Notes: generated from the letters alone by a model not told the origin. A stretch of DNA of 64,000 nt from Desulfobacterales bacterium (GCA_030066985.1 JASJAN010000012.1:1-64000); one strand, 5' to 3'; counted from the stretch's first letter, positions 50,367 to 60,634 are shown. Made by a program: numbers and translations.

Positions 50367-51545
50367 ATGAACAGATATATTCGATATTTATGCCAGATGA
50401 CAGGCTGTTTTTTGATAGTTGTCGTTGGCTCCTTGATAAATGCCCAGGAGCCAGAAGCGCCGATCGACGAATATAAGAAGAAAGCCCAGGATATCAGTCG
50501 TGAAATCGAAAAGAGCCGGGTTAAAATTCAAAAGTTCATCCACAAGGAAAGCGATATTATTCAGCAGTTAAACCGGGCGGATCGGGCGTTGAACCGCTCA
50601 CGAAAGCGCACCGCCAGTCTCAGTCGCGAAATTGATCGTCTGGATAAAATGATCACCGAAACAAAGGCGGCATCCGCTAAACTGGCGCATCAAATAGAGG
50701 CCAATGAGCGCTATGTCGCCAACCGCATGGTGGCGCTCTATAAATTGAACTGGCTGGGAAAATTCCACGTGCTGGCTTCGGCTGAAAATCTGCAAGAACT
50801 CCTCCAGCGCCAAAAGGCCATCGAGCTGATTCTTGCCCAGGATAACAAGGTGATCAGGGATTTAATTGAAAACCGGCGCGAATTTGACATTGTGCGATCG
50901 CGTCTGGAGACGCATAGAAATGAAAAGCGCCGCAGAGCCGACACTTATCAGAAACAAATCAATCGCGTGGCTACCGAGCGCAACCAACGCTCCAAACTTT
51001 TGGCCTATGTACGCAAAGAAAAATCAGCCCAGTTGGCCGCAATTGAATCATTGAAGCAGGCCGCCCAGGATCTAGATGAAAAAATTAAAATGTTGGGCAC
51101 CAGCTCAGCAGTGCCTGATGATTATCGCACAGACGAGTCGTTTGGGTCATATAAAGGCTTGCTTAAACTGCCGGTAAAGGGTAAAATAGTAAGTCTTTTC
51201 GGTGAGTTTAAAAATACCCGTTATCAGGTATTGAATTTTCGCAGCGGGATTGAGATTCAAACCGAAATAGGCGAACCGATTCAGGCTGTATTTGCCGGTA
51301 AAGTTCTTTATGCCGACTGGTTTAAAGGCTACGGAAACATGATTATCATAGATCATGGGGACAGCTACTATACGGTCTATGCCCATCTTGAAGATGCCTT
51401 TAAATCAAAGGGGGATTCGGTCGAAGCCGGTGAGGTGATTGCCACCGTGGGAGATACCGGCTCTATCAGCGGCCCTATGCTATATTTCGAAGTTCGACAC
51501 CATGGCGAACCATTGGATCCAATGCAATGGCTTGAATCCAGCTAA
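50367..51545 (+). CDS. envC: EnvC-like murein hydrolase activator (coiled coil plus LytM/M23 domain)
   Basis: The 392-residue protein from ATG 50367 has a signal segment (CQMTGCFLIVVVGSLINAQ), a long coiled coil (about 30-240, KKAQDISREIEKSRVKIQKFIHKE and onward) and a C-terminal M23 domain (LPVKGKIVSLFGEF, GIEIQTEIGEPIQAVFAGKVLYADWFKGYGNMIIIDHGDSYYTVYAHLEDAFKSKGDSVEAGEVIATVGDTG). The first zinc-ligand His of active M23 enzymes (HxGxD) is replaced by a GIEIQ stretch, as in the degenerate LytM domain of EnvC that activates amidases rather than cutting. The frame is open from 50310, but the signal segment supports the later ATG. It follows ftsEX. Confidence 0.9.
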   Translation: MNRYIRYLCQMTGCFLIVVVGSLINAQEPEAPIDEYKKKAQDISREIEKSRVKIQKFIHKESDIIQQLNRADRALNRSRKRTASLSREIDRLDKMITETKAASAKLAHQIEANERYVANRMVALYKLNWLGKFHVLASAENLQELLQRQKAIELILAQDNKVIRDLIENRREFDIVRSRLETHRNEKRRRADTYQKQINRVATERNQRSKLLAYVRKEKSAQLAAIESLKQAAQDLDEKIKMLGTSSAVPDDYRTDESFGSYKGLLKLPVKGKIVSLFGEFKNTRYQVLNFRSGIEIQTEIGEPIQAVFAGKVLYADWFKGYGNMIIIDHGDSYYTVYAHLEDAFKSKGDSVEAGEVIATVGDTGSISGPMLYFEVRHHGEPLDPMQWLESS

Positions 51546-51724
51546 TTTTTCAGTTAAGACATAACAACAACCATACAAACGAGCTTACAGTTGCTTGCCA
51601 TAGCCGATTGTTGACAAGAATTGGAAATCTCACCAAAAGCTGACGGGCTTGTCGCCCAAGATGGGCAATTGAGAACTGTTGATCACGGTGCGTTTGTGAG
51701 ACTACACTTTCAAGGAGTGCATAA

Positions 51725-53071
51725 ATGAAATTGAAAAAGATTCAAAATGTTAAGATCTGGATGATCATGGTCAGCGCCGTGGTTTTTTGGACGATTGGGG
51801 CCGGTTTTTTTGGTGATCTTGCCGCTAAAAGTGACGAATCCTACGAGGGACTCAAGATTTTTGCGGATGTTATCGAACTTATCGAAAAAGAATATGTTGA
51901 CGATGTTGAGGCAAAGGAGCTGATTGAAAAAGCGATCGAAGGTATGCTGCATAGCCTGGATCCGCATTCATCCCTGATGCCGCCAGAGGCATTTGAAGAT
52001 TTGCAAATTGATACCAAGGGCAAGTTTACGGGTATTGGGATCCATATCACCATGCGAGATGGGTTTGTCACCGTTATCTCTCCCATCGAAGACACACCCG
52101 CAGATAAGGCTGGTATTGTGGCCCAGGACCGAATTGTAAGAGTTGATGGCAAGCCGGTGAAAGATTTACGTGGCGCTGTCAATATGATGCGGGGTCCGAA
52201 AGGCACCAAAGTTGTGGTGACGATCATACGCGAAGGGGAAAAAGAACCGCTTGAGTTTGAGCTGGTTCGGGATGTTATTCCAATTATCAGTGTTAAGGCC
52301 ATCGAGCTTAAACCGGGCTACAACTACATTCGCTTGTCGCAGTTTTCAGGCAGCACTACGAAGGAGCTCGAAGCTGCATTGGATAAAATGGAATCCGCAG
52401 AGGTTCCGGTTAAAGGCCTGGTACTGGATCTTAGAAACAACGGCGGCGGTTTGCTGAATCAGGCCATCCAGGTAACCGATCTTTTTCTGGAAGATGGCAA
52501 AATTCTATCCATCAAAGGACGAAACAAGAAAAACACTAAGGTATATATGGCCACGCCGGATGAAGATATTCGCAGTTATCCGCTTGTGGTGCTGATCAAC
52601 GGTGGCAGTGCCAGCGCTTCTGAAATCGTGGCCGGTGCGCTTCAAGATCAAAAACGAGCCCTGATACTGGGCACAACATCCTTTGGCAAAGGATCCGTGC
52701 AAACCGTGGAGACATTGCGGGACGGTTCCGGGGTTAAACTGACCATTGCCAGGTATTTTACACCCAATGGGCGATCCATTCAGGCCAAGGGTATCGAACC
52801 GGACATCGTATTAAAACACAAACGGATTGACCCCAAAGATTCAAAGGACGAAGGCTTATTAAAAGAAAAAGATTTGTTAAATCATCTTGAAGCCGATCCT
52901 GGAAAAGATAAAAAGAAAAGCGACGATTCCCAAAACAGCGAGTCACAAAATCAAGAAATACAGTTTAGAGTCGGCCCATTGAATCGCGATCGACTTATGA
53001 CTGATAATCAGGTCGTCCGGGCGCTTGAAATCCTGAACAGCTATGACATCTTTAAAAGTTTGAACAGCTGA
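51725..53071 (+). CDS. ctpA: Carboxy-terminal processing protease CtpA (S41)
   Basis: The 448-residue protein has an N-terminal membrane or signal helix, helix motif MLHSLDPHSSLMPPEAFEDLQIDTKGKFTGIGI, a PDZ domain (about 100-180, IEDTPADKAGIVAQDRIVRVDGKPV), the S41 catalytic core with DLRNNGGGLL, serine region GGSASASEI (about 293-301) and lysine region TSFGKGSVQT. It cleaves periplasmic proteins at their C-terminus. In ftsEX-envC-ctp clusters it probably tunes the wall hydrolases. The last 60 residues are charged and lower in complexity. Confidence 0.95.
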   Translation: MKLKKIQNVKIWMIMVSAVVFWTIGAGFFGDLAAKSDESYEGLKIFADVIELIEKEYVDDVEAKELIEKAIEGMLHSLDPHSSLMPPEAFEDLQIDTKGKFTGIGIHITMRDGFVTVISPIEDTPADKAGIVAQDRIVRVDGKPVKDLRGAVNMMRGPKGTKVVVTIIREGEKEPLEFELVRDVIPIISVKAIELKPGYNYIRLSQFSGSTTKELEAALDKMESAEVPVKGLVLDLRNNGGGLLNQAIQVTDLFLEDGKILSIKGRNKKNTKVYMATPDEDIRSYPLVVLINGGSASASEIVAGALQDQKRALILGTTSFGKGSVQTVETLRDGSGVKLTIARYFTPNGRSIQAKGIEPDIVLKHKRIDPKDSKDEGLLKEKDLLNHLEADPGKDKKKSDDSQNSESQNQEIQFRVGPLNRDRLMTDNQVVRALEILNSYDIFKSLNS

Positions 53072-53121
53072 TCCTTTATTTCGGTCTGATGGAAACCGGT
53101 GCTCCTAACGATAGCGTTTAA

Positions 53122-54120
53122 ATGGCTAAACGAAAACCAACCCGTAAAAAACGACGACCCAAAAAACCACGCAAAAAGGCCGCCGCTAAAAGTCCATTTT
53201 ATAAAGCCTTGTCCGGACTGGTCATCTTGGCTGTGGTGGTCGCCGCTGCCGGTTTTTTGATCTATACCCTGTTGCCGCCCGGGACCCCTGTTTCTAGCCC
53301 TGCCAACACCTCGTCCGCGAAGACCAAAACAGCGCCAGCAGCCCCCAAACCGACTTTTGAGATTTATCCAAAAGAAAAGCCGCCGCCTGCCAAGCCGTTG
53401 GCTAAAGCAAAAATTCCAGAAACGATTCCCGAACCGCAGCCACACAAAAGCCTGCCATCTGTAGCGCTGATTATCGATGATTTGGGCTATGACAAAAAAA
53501 TAGCCAAAAAATTCGCGCAATTGAATGTGGTTTTGACCTTTTCTATTTTGCCCCACAGTCCTTTTCAGCAAAAAACTGTCCGGCTGGCAGAATCAAAGGG
53601 ATTGGAAATAATGCTGCATTTGCCGATGGAACCGGTTGAGTATCCCGCGGTGAACCCGGGCCCCGGAACGCTGTTGACTTCCATGTCCGCCGATGAATTG
53701 ATTGCCCAACTTGATAAAAACCTTAACTCGCTGCCGGGAGTGAAAGGCGTCAATAACCACATGGGTTCCCGGTTAACCGCAGAATCGACCCAGCTGTATC
53801 AGATATTTTCAGTTTTGAAGAAACGAGGTCTTTATTTTATTGATAGCCGTACATCGGCGGATTCTTTGTGCGAACCATCCGCACGGCTGTTTCAGATACC
53901 ATTCGCCCAGCGCGATGTTTTTCTCGACCATGACCCGACGCCGGAGTTTATCCGCAACCAGATCAAAGAACTGATACGGATTGCCAGACGCAACGGTCAG
54001 GCGGTGGGCATCCTCCACCCACACGCAACAACGTATCAGATATTACGGGAAATGTTGCCGGATCTGCAAAAAAAGGTTCATCTGGTGCCGGCTTCTAAAA
54101 TTGTGCGCCCCGTCGGATGA
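53122..54120 (+). CDS. Divergent polysaccharide deacetylase (YibQ family)
   Basis: The 332-residue protein starts with a very basic stretch (KRKPTRKKRRPKKPRKKAAAK), then a membrane helix (about 33-55), a Pro/Ala/Lys linker, and a NodB-like domain from about 112: VALIIDDLGYDKKIAKKF, LTFSILPHSPFQQKTVRLAESKGLEIMLHLPMEPVEYP, NNHMGSRLTAES, LYFIDSRTSADS and GQAVGILHPHATTYQ. This is the divergent deacetylase family commonly next to ctpA and envC. It probably acts on peptidoglycan or another envelope glycan in the periplasm. It is the last gene of the cluster. Confidence 0.93.
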   Translation: MAKRKPTRKKRRPKKPRKKAAAKSPFYKALSGLVILAVVVAAAGFLIYTLLPPGTPVSSPANTSSAKTKTAPAAPKPTFEIYPKEKPPPAKPLAKAKIPETIPEPQPHKSLPSVALIIDDLGYDKKIAKKFAQLNVVLTFSILPHSPFQQKTVRLAESKGLEIMLHLPMEPVEYPAVNPGPGTLLTSMSADELIAQLDKNLNSLPGVKGVNNHMGSRLTAESTQLYQIFSVLKKRGLYFIDSRTSADSLCEPSARLFQIPFAQRDVFLDHDPTPEFIRNQIKELIRIARRNGQAVGILHPHATTYQILREMLPDLQKKVHLVPASKIVRPVG

Positions 54121-54314
54121 AACCTCTCGATGGTAATATCCTTAAGCAATCATTAGAAATAATTCTTTGGCCTTGTATTGCCGGCCAAAAATCAGGTAAA
54201 ATGGGTCATTGGACACCCGGGAAAAACTGTCGGGACCACAGGAAAAATGTTAAATTTTTGGGACGCATTGGTGGACAGACAAAGCCTTAACACTATGCTG
54301 AGCGAGTTGTCGGC

Positions 54315-57197
54315 ATGAATGACACAGCACCTTTATACAATAGCCGTTTGATGAAGATCTATTTAGAGTTCCTCATCAAAAATTATCCAGAAGTCTCTAT
54401 TGATGCGGTGTTGGATGCTGCCAGAATGACCCGCTTTGAGGTTGAAGATCCTGCGCATTGGTTTAATCAGGGCCAGATCGACAGGTTTCATGCAGCGCTC
54501 GTAGAAAAGACCGGCAATGCCAATATTGCCCGGGATGTCGGGCGCTATTCAGCAACATCAGCGGCTGCCGGTGCTGTCAAGCAGATTATCTTGGGATTAA
54601 TGAGTTTGACGGCAACTTATCAACTTTCAGAGAAGCTGTACCCTTATATGAGTCGCGGCGCCAGCGTCAAAGCAAAAAAATTGAAGCCCAATGCTGTGGA
54701 AGTGACCGCCAAACCCAAACCCGGTGTCGCCGAAAAACCCTACCAATGTGCCAATCGGATGGGGACCCTGGAAGGTTTAGCCAAGCTGTTTACAGATACG
54801 CTGGCCACCGTTGAGCATCCTGCCTGTTTTCACAAGGGAGATGATTGCTGCCGCTACCTTATTAGCTGGACCAAACAGCCGCATTTGTTTTGGAAGCGGT
54901 TTCGCAATTATTTTTTGCTGGCCGCTGTTTTTTCCGTTCTGGTGCTTTTCTGGTTTGGATCCTCGCCGGTTTTGAGTACCGGGGCATTGTGCATCGCGCT
55001 GCTGACCGCAGCCATTTCCGTTTATTCGGAATTTCTTGCCAGAAAAGAGCTGACCCAGACACTAAAAACCCAAAAAACCGCCGCCGAAGATCATATTTTG
55101 GAAAGCAATATTCGCTACAACAATGCGTTGCTCGTACAGGAGATCGGCCAGGCGGCATCTAAAATATTGGCCATTGACGACCTGCTCAAAAGCATTGTCA
55201 GTGTTATGGAAAAGCGTCTTAATTACGATCGCGGCATGATCATGCTCGCAGAAGAGGACAAGTCCTTTTTGCGTTTCAGCGCCGGATACGGCCATACGCG
55301 CGAACAGGAAAAATTTTTAAAAAACCTTGAATTTAGCTTAACCAATCCGGAATCCAGGGGCCTATTTGTCCAGGCCATGCGGGAGGGCAAGCCGCGTTTA
55401 ATTGAAGATATCAGGGAAATTGAAGACACACTGTCTCCGCGCAGCCTGGAATTTGCCAAACGCATGGGCGGTCAATCGGTAATCTGTGTCCCTATCGTTT
55501 ACGAACAGGAACCGCTTGGGATTTTGGCTGTCGACAATATCAAATCCAAAGCACCGCTGCGGCAAACGGATGTTAATCTCTTAATCGGTGTCACATCCCA
55601 ATTGGCAACCAGCATCATCAATGCCATGTCATTTAAAAAACTTGAGCAGAGCGAAAATAAATATCGCCAGCTGGTTGAAACTGCCAATAGTATTATCCTG
55701 AGAATGAACACGCGGGGCCGGATCACTTTTTCCAATGAATTTGCGCATCGATTCTTCGGCTATGCTGAAAATGAGATCATGGGTAAGGCTGCCGGTGAGA
55801 TCATGTGGCCGCAACGCCGTATCACGCGGCAAGGTTTTGAAAATTGGATCCAAATTCTGCAAAAGGACCCAGATCGGCCCGTGGTCAGTGAAAATGAAAC
55901 CAAGCTCAAAAACAATGAAAGGGCTTGGATCGCCTGGACTTATAAACCGATATTTGATGACGATGGGCGCTTTGTGGAAATTTTATGTATTGGCAACGAC
56001 ATTACGGAGCTCAAATTAGCCGATATCGAAAAAAAGGATTTGCAGGCCCAGCTGCAACGCGCCCAAAAAATGGAGGCCATCGGTACGCTGGCCGGCGGTG
56101 TTGCCCATGATTTGAACAACATATTGTCCGGCATCGTCAGCTATCCGGAACTCATATTGATGGATTTGGAAGAAAAAAGCCCGCTGACCAAGCCCATTTT
56201 GACCATTCAAAAATCCGGCGAAAAAGCGGCGGCCATTGTACAGGATCTATTAACCCTGGCCCGCAGGGGCGTGGCGGCTACCGAAGTCGTTAATATAAAC
56301 AGTATCGTATCAGAATACTTGCTGAGCCCCGAGTATGAGAAACTGCTGCTGGACAACCCGGATGTGAAGGTCTCGCGTCAGTTAGACGCCAACTTGTTAA
56401 ATATATTGGGTTCGCCGGTTCACCTGTCCAAAACCATCATGAACCTGGTATCCAACGCGGCGGAGGCCATGCCCGATGGGGGACACATATCGATACGCAC
56501 TGAAAATCGCCACGAAGACAAACTGCTGAATGCTTTTGATGAGATTGGCAAAGGCGATTACGTTACCCTGACGGTTGAAGATACCGGTATTGGCATTTCT
56601 CCCGAAGATATTGAGCGTATATTTGAACCGTTTTATACCAAAAAAAGCATGGGACGCAGTGGCACCGGCCTGGGAATGGCAGTGGTTTGGGGAACGGTAA
56701 AAGATCACAGGGGCTCTATCGATATTAAAAGCCAGGAGGGTGAGGGTACATCCATTACCCTCTATTTTCCGGTAACCCGCCAGGAATTGGACAAAGACAC
56801 GGAGCTATTTGATATTGAAGCCATTAAGGGCAATGGAGAATCCATCCTGATTATTGACGATATAGCTGATCAGCGGCAAATTGCTTCTGAAATGCTGGAG
56901 AAATTGGGCTATACGGTAACCACTGTCTCCAGCGGTGAAGCGGCGGTCGATTACCTGGTCAATCATAAAGTGGATTTAATCGTGCTGGATATGATCATGG
57001 ACCCGGGCATAGACGGCCTTGAGACCTATCAGAAAATATTGCAAATACATCCCGGTCAAAAAACCATCATTGCCAGTGGATATTCAGAATCCGAGCGGGT
57101 CAAAGAGGCCCAACGGATTGGTGCGGGAACCTACATTAAAAAGCCGTACCTGATTGAAAAATTTGGACGTGCCGTTAAAGCAGAACTAAATCTTTAG
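54315..57197 (+). CDS. Hybrid sensor histidine kinase (sensor-TM-GAF-PAS-HisKA-HATPase-REC)
   Basis: The 960-residue protein has, in order: an N-terminal domain (about 10-190) with V4R-like features (GTLEGLAKLFTDTL, CFHKGDDCCRYLISW); two membrane helices (about 197-240); a GAF domain (about 275-435); a PAS domain (about 445-570); HisKA with H598 in GGVAHDLNN; a HATPase domain with NLVSNAAEAM, DTGIGIS and GTGLGMAVVWG; and a receiver with D892 in VLDMIMD and conserved Lys in IKKPY. The N-terminal domain is found in heme- or small-ligand-sensing proteins, but the ligand here is not known. No separate response regulator is adjacent. The 194-bp gap before it has no other feature I can support. Confidence 0.92.
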   Translation: MNDTAPLYNSRLMKIYLEFLIKNYPEVSIDAVLDAARMTRFEVEDPAHWFNQGQIDRFHAALVEKTGNANIARDVGRYSATSAAAGAVKQIILGLMSLTATYQLSEKLYPYMSRGASVKAKKLKPNAVEVTAKPKPGVAEKPYQCANRMGTLEGLAKLFTDTLATVEHPACFHKGDDCCRYLISWTKQPHLFWKRFRNYFLLAAVFSVLVLFWFGSSPVLSTGALCIALLTAAISVYSEFLARKELTQTLKTQKTAAEDHILESNIRYNNALLVQEIGQAASKILAIDDLLKSIVSVMEKRLNYDRGMIMLAEEDKSFLRFSAGYGHTREQEKFLKNLEFSLTNPESRGLFVQAMREGKPRLIEDIREIEDTLSPRSLEFAKRMGGQSVICVPIVYEQEPLGILAVDNIKSKAPLRQTDVNLLIGVTSQLATSIINAMSFKKLEQSENKYRQLVETANSIILRMNTRGRITFSNEFAHRFFGYAENEIMGKAAGEIMWPQRRITRQGFENWIQILQKDPDRPVVSENETKLKNNERAWIAWTYKPIFDDDGRFVEILCIGNDITELKLADIEKKDLQAQLQRAQKMEAIGTLAGGVAHDLNNILSGIVSYPELILMDLEEKSPLTKPILTIQKSGEKAAAIVQDLLTLARRGVAATEVVNINSIVSEYLLSPEYEKLLLDNPDVKVSRQLDANLLNILGSPVHLSKTIMNLVSNAAEAMPDGGHISIRTENRHEDKLLNAFDEIGKGDYVTLTVEDTGIGISPEDIERIFEPFYTKKSMGRSGTGLGMAVVWGTVKDHRGSIDIKSQEGEGTSITLYFPVTRQELDKDTELFDIEAIKGNGESILIIDDIADQRQIASEMLEKLGYTVTTVSSGEAAVDYLVNHKVDLIVLDMIMDPGIDGLETYQKILQIHPGQKTIIASGYSESERVKEAQRIGAGTYIKKPYLIEKFGRAVKAELNL

Positions 57198-57273
57198 CCG
57201 CCGTAACCTGCAAAACCACCTCACCTTACCGCCACAAGCGCGGTCGGTTTCAAGTGCATCGATTAGCTAACCT

Positions 57274-57936
57274 TTAGCTCTTCGCTTCACACAACATTTC
57301 GTAGAGAGATTTTGGATACAGAAAGGTAAATTCGTACCGGGCGAAACCAATGACATCCTTGTCTTTGAGCCTGACGCGTTTTTTAGCCAATCGCGAGCCG
57401 TTTATCTTGGTGCCATTAGTTGATCCGGCATCCCGAATGAAGTAGGCGCTATCTTCAATGTCAATGATGGCGTGGCGCTTGGATATGGCATAATCGGGCA
57501 TAATCATATCGTTACCGTTGATACGCCCGATATAAAAGCTTCCGCGGGGAGTTGCCGGATATTCACCTTTGACCAGCGGGTATACGGCATGTTTCAAACT
57601 CTCGGAAGCGGATATGGAGCTGCCCATACTTTTGGAGGGTTCAAAAATTTGGGTACTGTTGAGTTCTTCGCTGGCCATTCCCGATTGACTGGAAATAATC
57701 CCCGTCTTGACCGCAGAACCCACAAGCACCGGACGCTGGACAAATTTGACAAAGGCGTCAGCTTCCTCTTCCCGAGCCATCTTGCGCAAAGAAGCCAGAC
57801 TAACCCTGCCAGAAGCGCTTAATATCCTTGCCAGTCGGCCGACGGCCGAAGCACCGCCGTTTCCCTTCTTAGAGGAGGCCACCGAAGCCCCATTCTTTTT
57901 TTGTTTTTTAAAACGGGCAAATGTTCTACCCAGCAT
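57274..57936 (-). CDS. FHA-domain protein
   Basis: The 220-residue protein has a basic N-terminal part with helices (about 1-75) and a C-terminal forkhead-associated domain (about 120-210: GSFYIGRINGNDMIMPDYAISKRHAIIDIED, IRDAGSTNGTKINGSRLAKKRVRLKDKDVIGFARYEFTFL). The GR, SxxH and NG residues needed to bind phosphothreonine are present. It is convergent with the histidine kinase gene. No Ser/Thr kinase is in the window, so its partner is unknown. Confidence 0.9.
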   Translation of the reverse strand: MLGRTFARFKKQKKNGASVASSKKGNGGASAVGRLARILSASGRVSLASLRKMAREEEADAFVKFVQRPVLVGSAVKTGIISSQSGMASEELNSTQIFEPSKSMGSSISASESLKHAVYPLVKGEYPATPRGSFYIGRINGNDMIMPDYAISKRHAIIDIEDSAYFIRDAGSTNGTKINGSRLAKKRVRLKDKDVIGFARYEFTFLYPKSLYEMLCEAKS

Positions 57937-58170
57937 TTTCGTCCTCCTGTATAACCACTTTCGGCCGTTTTATATTTTACTGAGTATGGCAGGGCACTTG
58001 CGATAATGGCCGCACGGATAGTCGATCTGATTGTAAATCGAAAAATAACACAATCCAGTTAAATATCAGTGACTGTATGATAAAATCATCTAGTTATTAC
58101 AGTATATTATCTCAGAAAGACCTTAAAAAGTCAATAATCGTGCTAAAGTTTGTACAATTACAGGGCCTTA

Positions 58171-58202
58171 CGGAAACGCATCAGCGCCTGATGGTAATTC
58201 CG
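58171..58202. promoter_or_regulatory. Nested hairpin in the 5' region of the 7TM-HD gene
   Basis: In the 420-bp gap 57937-58357, CGGAA (58171-58175) and TTCCG (58198-58202) enclose CATCAG-CGC-CTGATG (58179-58193), giving a two-step hairpin 156 bp before the 7TM-HD start. I cannot match it to a known riboswitch. A 64-codon frame covering it lacks a ribosome site. The rest of the gap shows nothing further. Confidence 0.4.
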
Positions 58203-58357
58203 CCTGATTCCGACAGTATATATATCGGCAATTGTGGAGAAAAATTAAGGGGCAAAGTCGGATTTGATTGACTCAATTTGCCGGGCTTTATATGATAAAG
58301 ACCCTCATACGCAATGCTGTCAGGGATCATCAAAACGGGTAGGTTAGAGCAGGATCT

Positions 58358-60634
58358 ATGGAACGACCACTGATATCAAATTTTTTTATGAAATTACTGT
58401 TAAATGTGACGTTGATTGCATTGACGATTTTTGCCTGCTTTGTGGAAAACATCTATTTGGCCGTCAGACCGCCCAAACCTCAAAATACCGCATCGCTGTC
58501 GATCCGGGCCCGCCAGCCGTTTACTTTTGATCAGAAAAAGGCACTGAGTTCAAAGCGGATTCAGGCCCTTTCGCAGTTTATCCCGGTATTTAATTATGTT
58601 CCTGAGCGCGTCAAAGCCTCCAGAAAAAAAATGCAGGTGCTGACCAAGGAATTATTAACCTATCAGGATCGCGGGAAAAAACGCGTCGATGAACTGGTTT
58701 TATTGATCAACTCCGAATTTGGTGTGGATATCCCGGCTAAAACCATGTCCAAAGTATTGCAATATCGGGATTTGAGAAAATTACTGAAAGGCATTTTAAC
58801 CATTGAAGAGTCCATTCTTCAAAATAAAATCTATGATGACGCCAAACGGTTAAAAGGTAAAAAAACCATCGAAATCCACGATCCCACCCTCAAAGCACCG
58901 GCGATGACCCCTGTTGATGAACTGACATCGCTTCAATCCGCGCGACTGATGCTGCTGCAAAAAGTTGAGGCGCTTTTCTGGCAGGTAAACGCATCCGTCC
59001 TGGACCCGGTCTTAAAAATATCTCAGACCACCCTGCTGCCGAACCTGATTTACGACGAAAAGGAAAATACGCTGCGTCTGGACAAAATTCACCGTCAATA
59101 TCCAATCGAGACCCTCTCGTTTCAGGCCGGTGAAATTCTGGTGCCCTTTCGCAAGGTATTGAGCGAAGAAGATGTGCTGTTGTTAAACGCCTATCAACAA
59201 CAACAGATTAAAAAAATATACCGTAACGCGCCCTGGGTTGTGTTTACGGTTTTATTCATGGTTATTTTCTACAACTTGTTTCTTTCAAAGGTGCTGACAG
59301 ATGGATCGCGCAAAGCACCACCGCAGCGGCCCCTGATATCATTGTTGATTTTATGTATCGTTGTGCTCAAGGGATGCCTGCTGTTTACGCCATGGCCGAT
59401 CTACATCATTCCTTTTGCATTTTTACCCTTGATGGTCATCTCCTTAAATCATGGAAAGCTGACCGCCATCGGCACCGCTGTGGTGGGGGCCATTCTGGTC
59501 AGCCTGTTTGCCGGCCCGCAATATCCCATCGTGCTTTATCTTATTTTTGGCGGATTGGCGGCCACACTGGTGTCTGCCAATATACAAAAACGCTGGCAGA
59601 TTATCCTGCCGTCTGTGATTGTGGGATTGGTCAACGCGCTGAGCGTTATGGCCTTCAGCCTGGATTGGCAGGCGGTCTTTCCGGCAGCAACGGGCCAGCT
59701 GAATATCAGCGCCCTGCTTCAGGCAGAATCCTTCAATCCGGCCTTGATGGAACAAATCGGCTGGGCTTTTGTTGGCGGTTTGGCCGCCGGGCCCCTGGCG
59801 CTGTTGCTGCTGCCGCTGCTGGAAATTAGCTGGGATACGGCCTCCACCTTTAAACTCAATCGATACTCGGACTTGCAGCATCCGCTGTTGAAAAAATTGC
59901 AGCAAACCGCGCCCGGCACCTATCAGCATTCGATGACCGTCGCCCATCTGGCACAGGTTGTCGGTGAGGCCATCGGCGCCAATTCACTGCTTTTGCGCAT
60001 AGGTGCCTATTACCACGATATCGGCAAAATGGAAGTGCCCAAAAATTTTATTGAAAACCAATTCAACAGCCCAAATCCACATGACTTGCTGGACCCCTGG
60101 GAAAGCACTGAATTGATTATCAACCACGTTAAAAGCGGCATCAAAATCGCGATGACCGCCGGCTTGCCCAGAGCCGTGGTGGATTTGATTGTTCAGCACC
60201 ACGGAACCCAGCTGATGGAGTACTTTTTTAGCCTGGCAACCAAGGAGCAGCCCAGGGAAACCCTGGATGAACTCGACTTCAGGTATCCGGGCCCCAAGCC
60301 ACAGAGCGCGGAAGCGGCCATTCTGATGATCGTCGATTCGGTAGAAGCCGCATCCCGCACGATGCAGGACCCCACCCGCACCAAACTGAAAAAAATGGTC
60401 CAGCTTATCGTCGGCAAACGCATCGCAGATGGACAATTCAGCCAGTGCGACCTGACGACCCGCGATATCTCCAAAATAGTGCGTGTACTGGTCGATGCCC
60501 TGGAAGTGTCCTTTCATACCCGTATTCGCTACCCGTGGCAGGAGAAAGTTACCGCTCAAAGGAAATCCAGCTGGAGCTTTAGACTCGGCGGAAAAGATAA
60601 GCCACCGCCCTCCCGCAAATCCTTTAAAATGTGA
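58358..60634 (+). CDS. 7TM-HD (PgpH-type) membrane phosphodiesterase
   Basis: The 758-residue protein has an N-terminal membrane helix (about 12-32), an extracytoplasmic 7TMR-HDED domain (about 40-295), a seven-helix membrane region (about 300-510) and a cytoplasmic HD domain with GTYQHSMTVAHLAQVVGEAIGA, YYHDIGK (H553, D554), NHVKSGI and VQHHGT. PgpH-type enzymes cleave c-di-AMP; the HDIG residues needed for metal binding are present. No c-di-AMP cyclase is in the window. The charged tail is about 40 residues. Confidence 0.93.
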   Translation: MERPLISNFFMKLLLNVTLIALTIFACFVENIYLAVRPPKPQNTASLSIRARQPFTFDQKKALSSKRIQALSQFIPVFNYVPERVKASRKKMQVLTKELLTYQDRGKKRVDELVLLINSEFGVDIPAKTMSKVLQYRDLRKLLKGILTIEESILQNKIYDDAKRLKGKKTIEIHDPTLKAPAMTPVDELTSLQSARLMLLQKVEALFWQVNASVLDPVLKISQTTLLPNLIYDEKENTLRLDKIHRQYPIETLSFQAGEILVPFRKVLSEEDVLLLNAYQQQQIKKIYRNAPWVVFTVLFMVIFYNLFLSKVLTDGSRKAPPQRPLISLLILCIVVLKGCLLFTPWPIYIIPFAFLPLMVISLNHGKLTAIGTAVVGAILVSLFAGPQYPIVLYLIFGGLAATLVSANIQKRWQIILPSVIVGLVNALSVMAFSLDWQAVFPAATGQLNISALLQAESFNPALMEQIGWAFVGGLAAGPLALLLLPLLEISWDTASTFKLNRYSDLQHPLLKKLQQTAPGTYQHSMTVAHLAQVVGEAIGANSLLLRIGAYYHDIGKMEVPKNFIENQFNSPNPHDLLDPWESTELIINHVKSGIKIAMTAGLPRAVVDLIVQHHGTQLMEYFFSLATKEQPRETLDELDFRYPGPKPQSAEAAILMIVDSVEAASRTMQDPTRTKLKKMVQLIVGKRIADGQFSQCDLTTRDISKIVRVLVDALEVSFHTRIRYPWQEKVTAQRKSSWSFRLGGKDKPPPSRKSFKM

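Noticed and set aside
58077-58271. 64-codon frame before the 7TM-HD gene
   Set aside because: No ribosome site, covers a hairpin, and the product is not recognisable; left as leader DNA.
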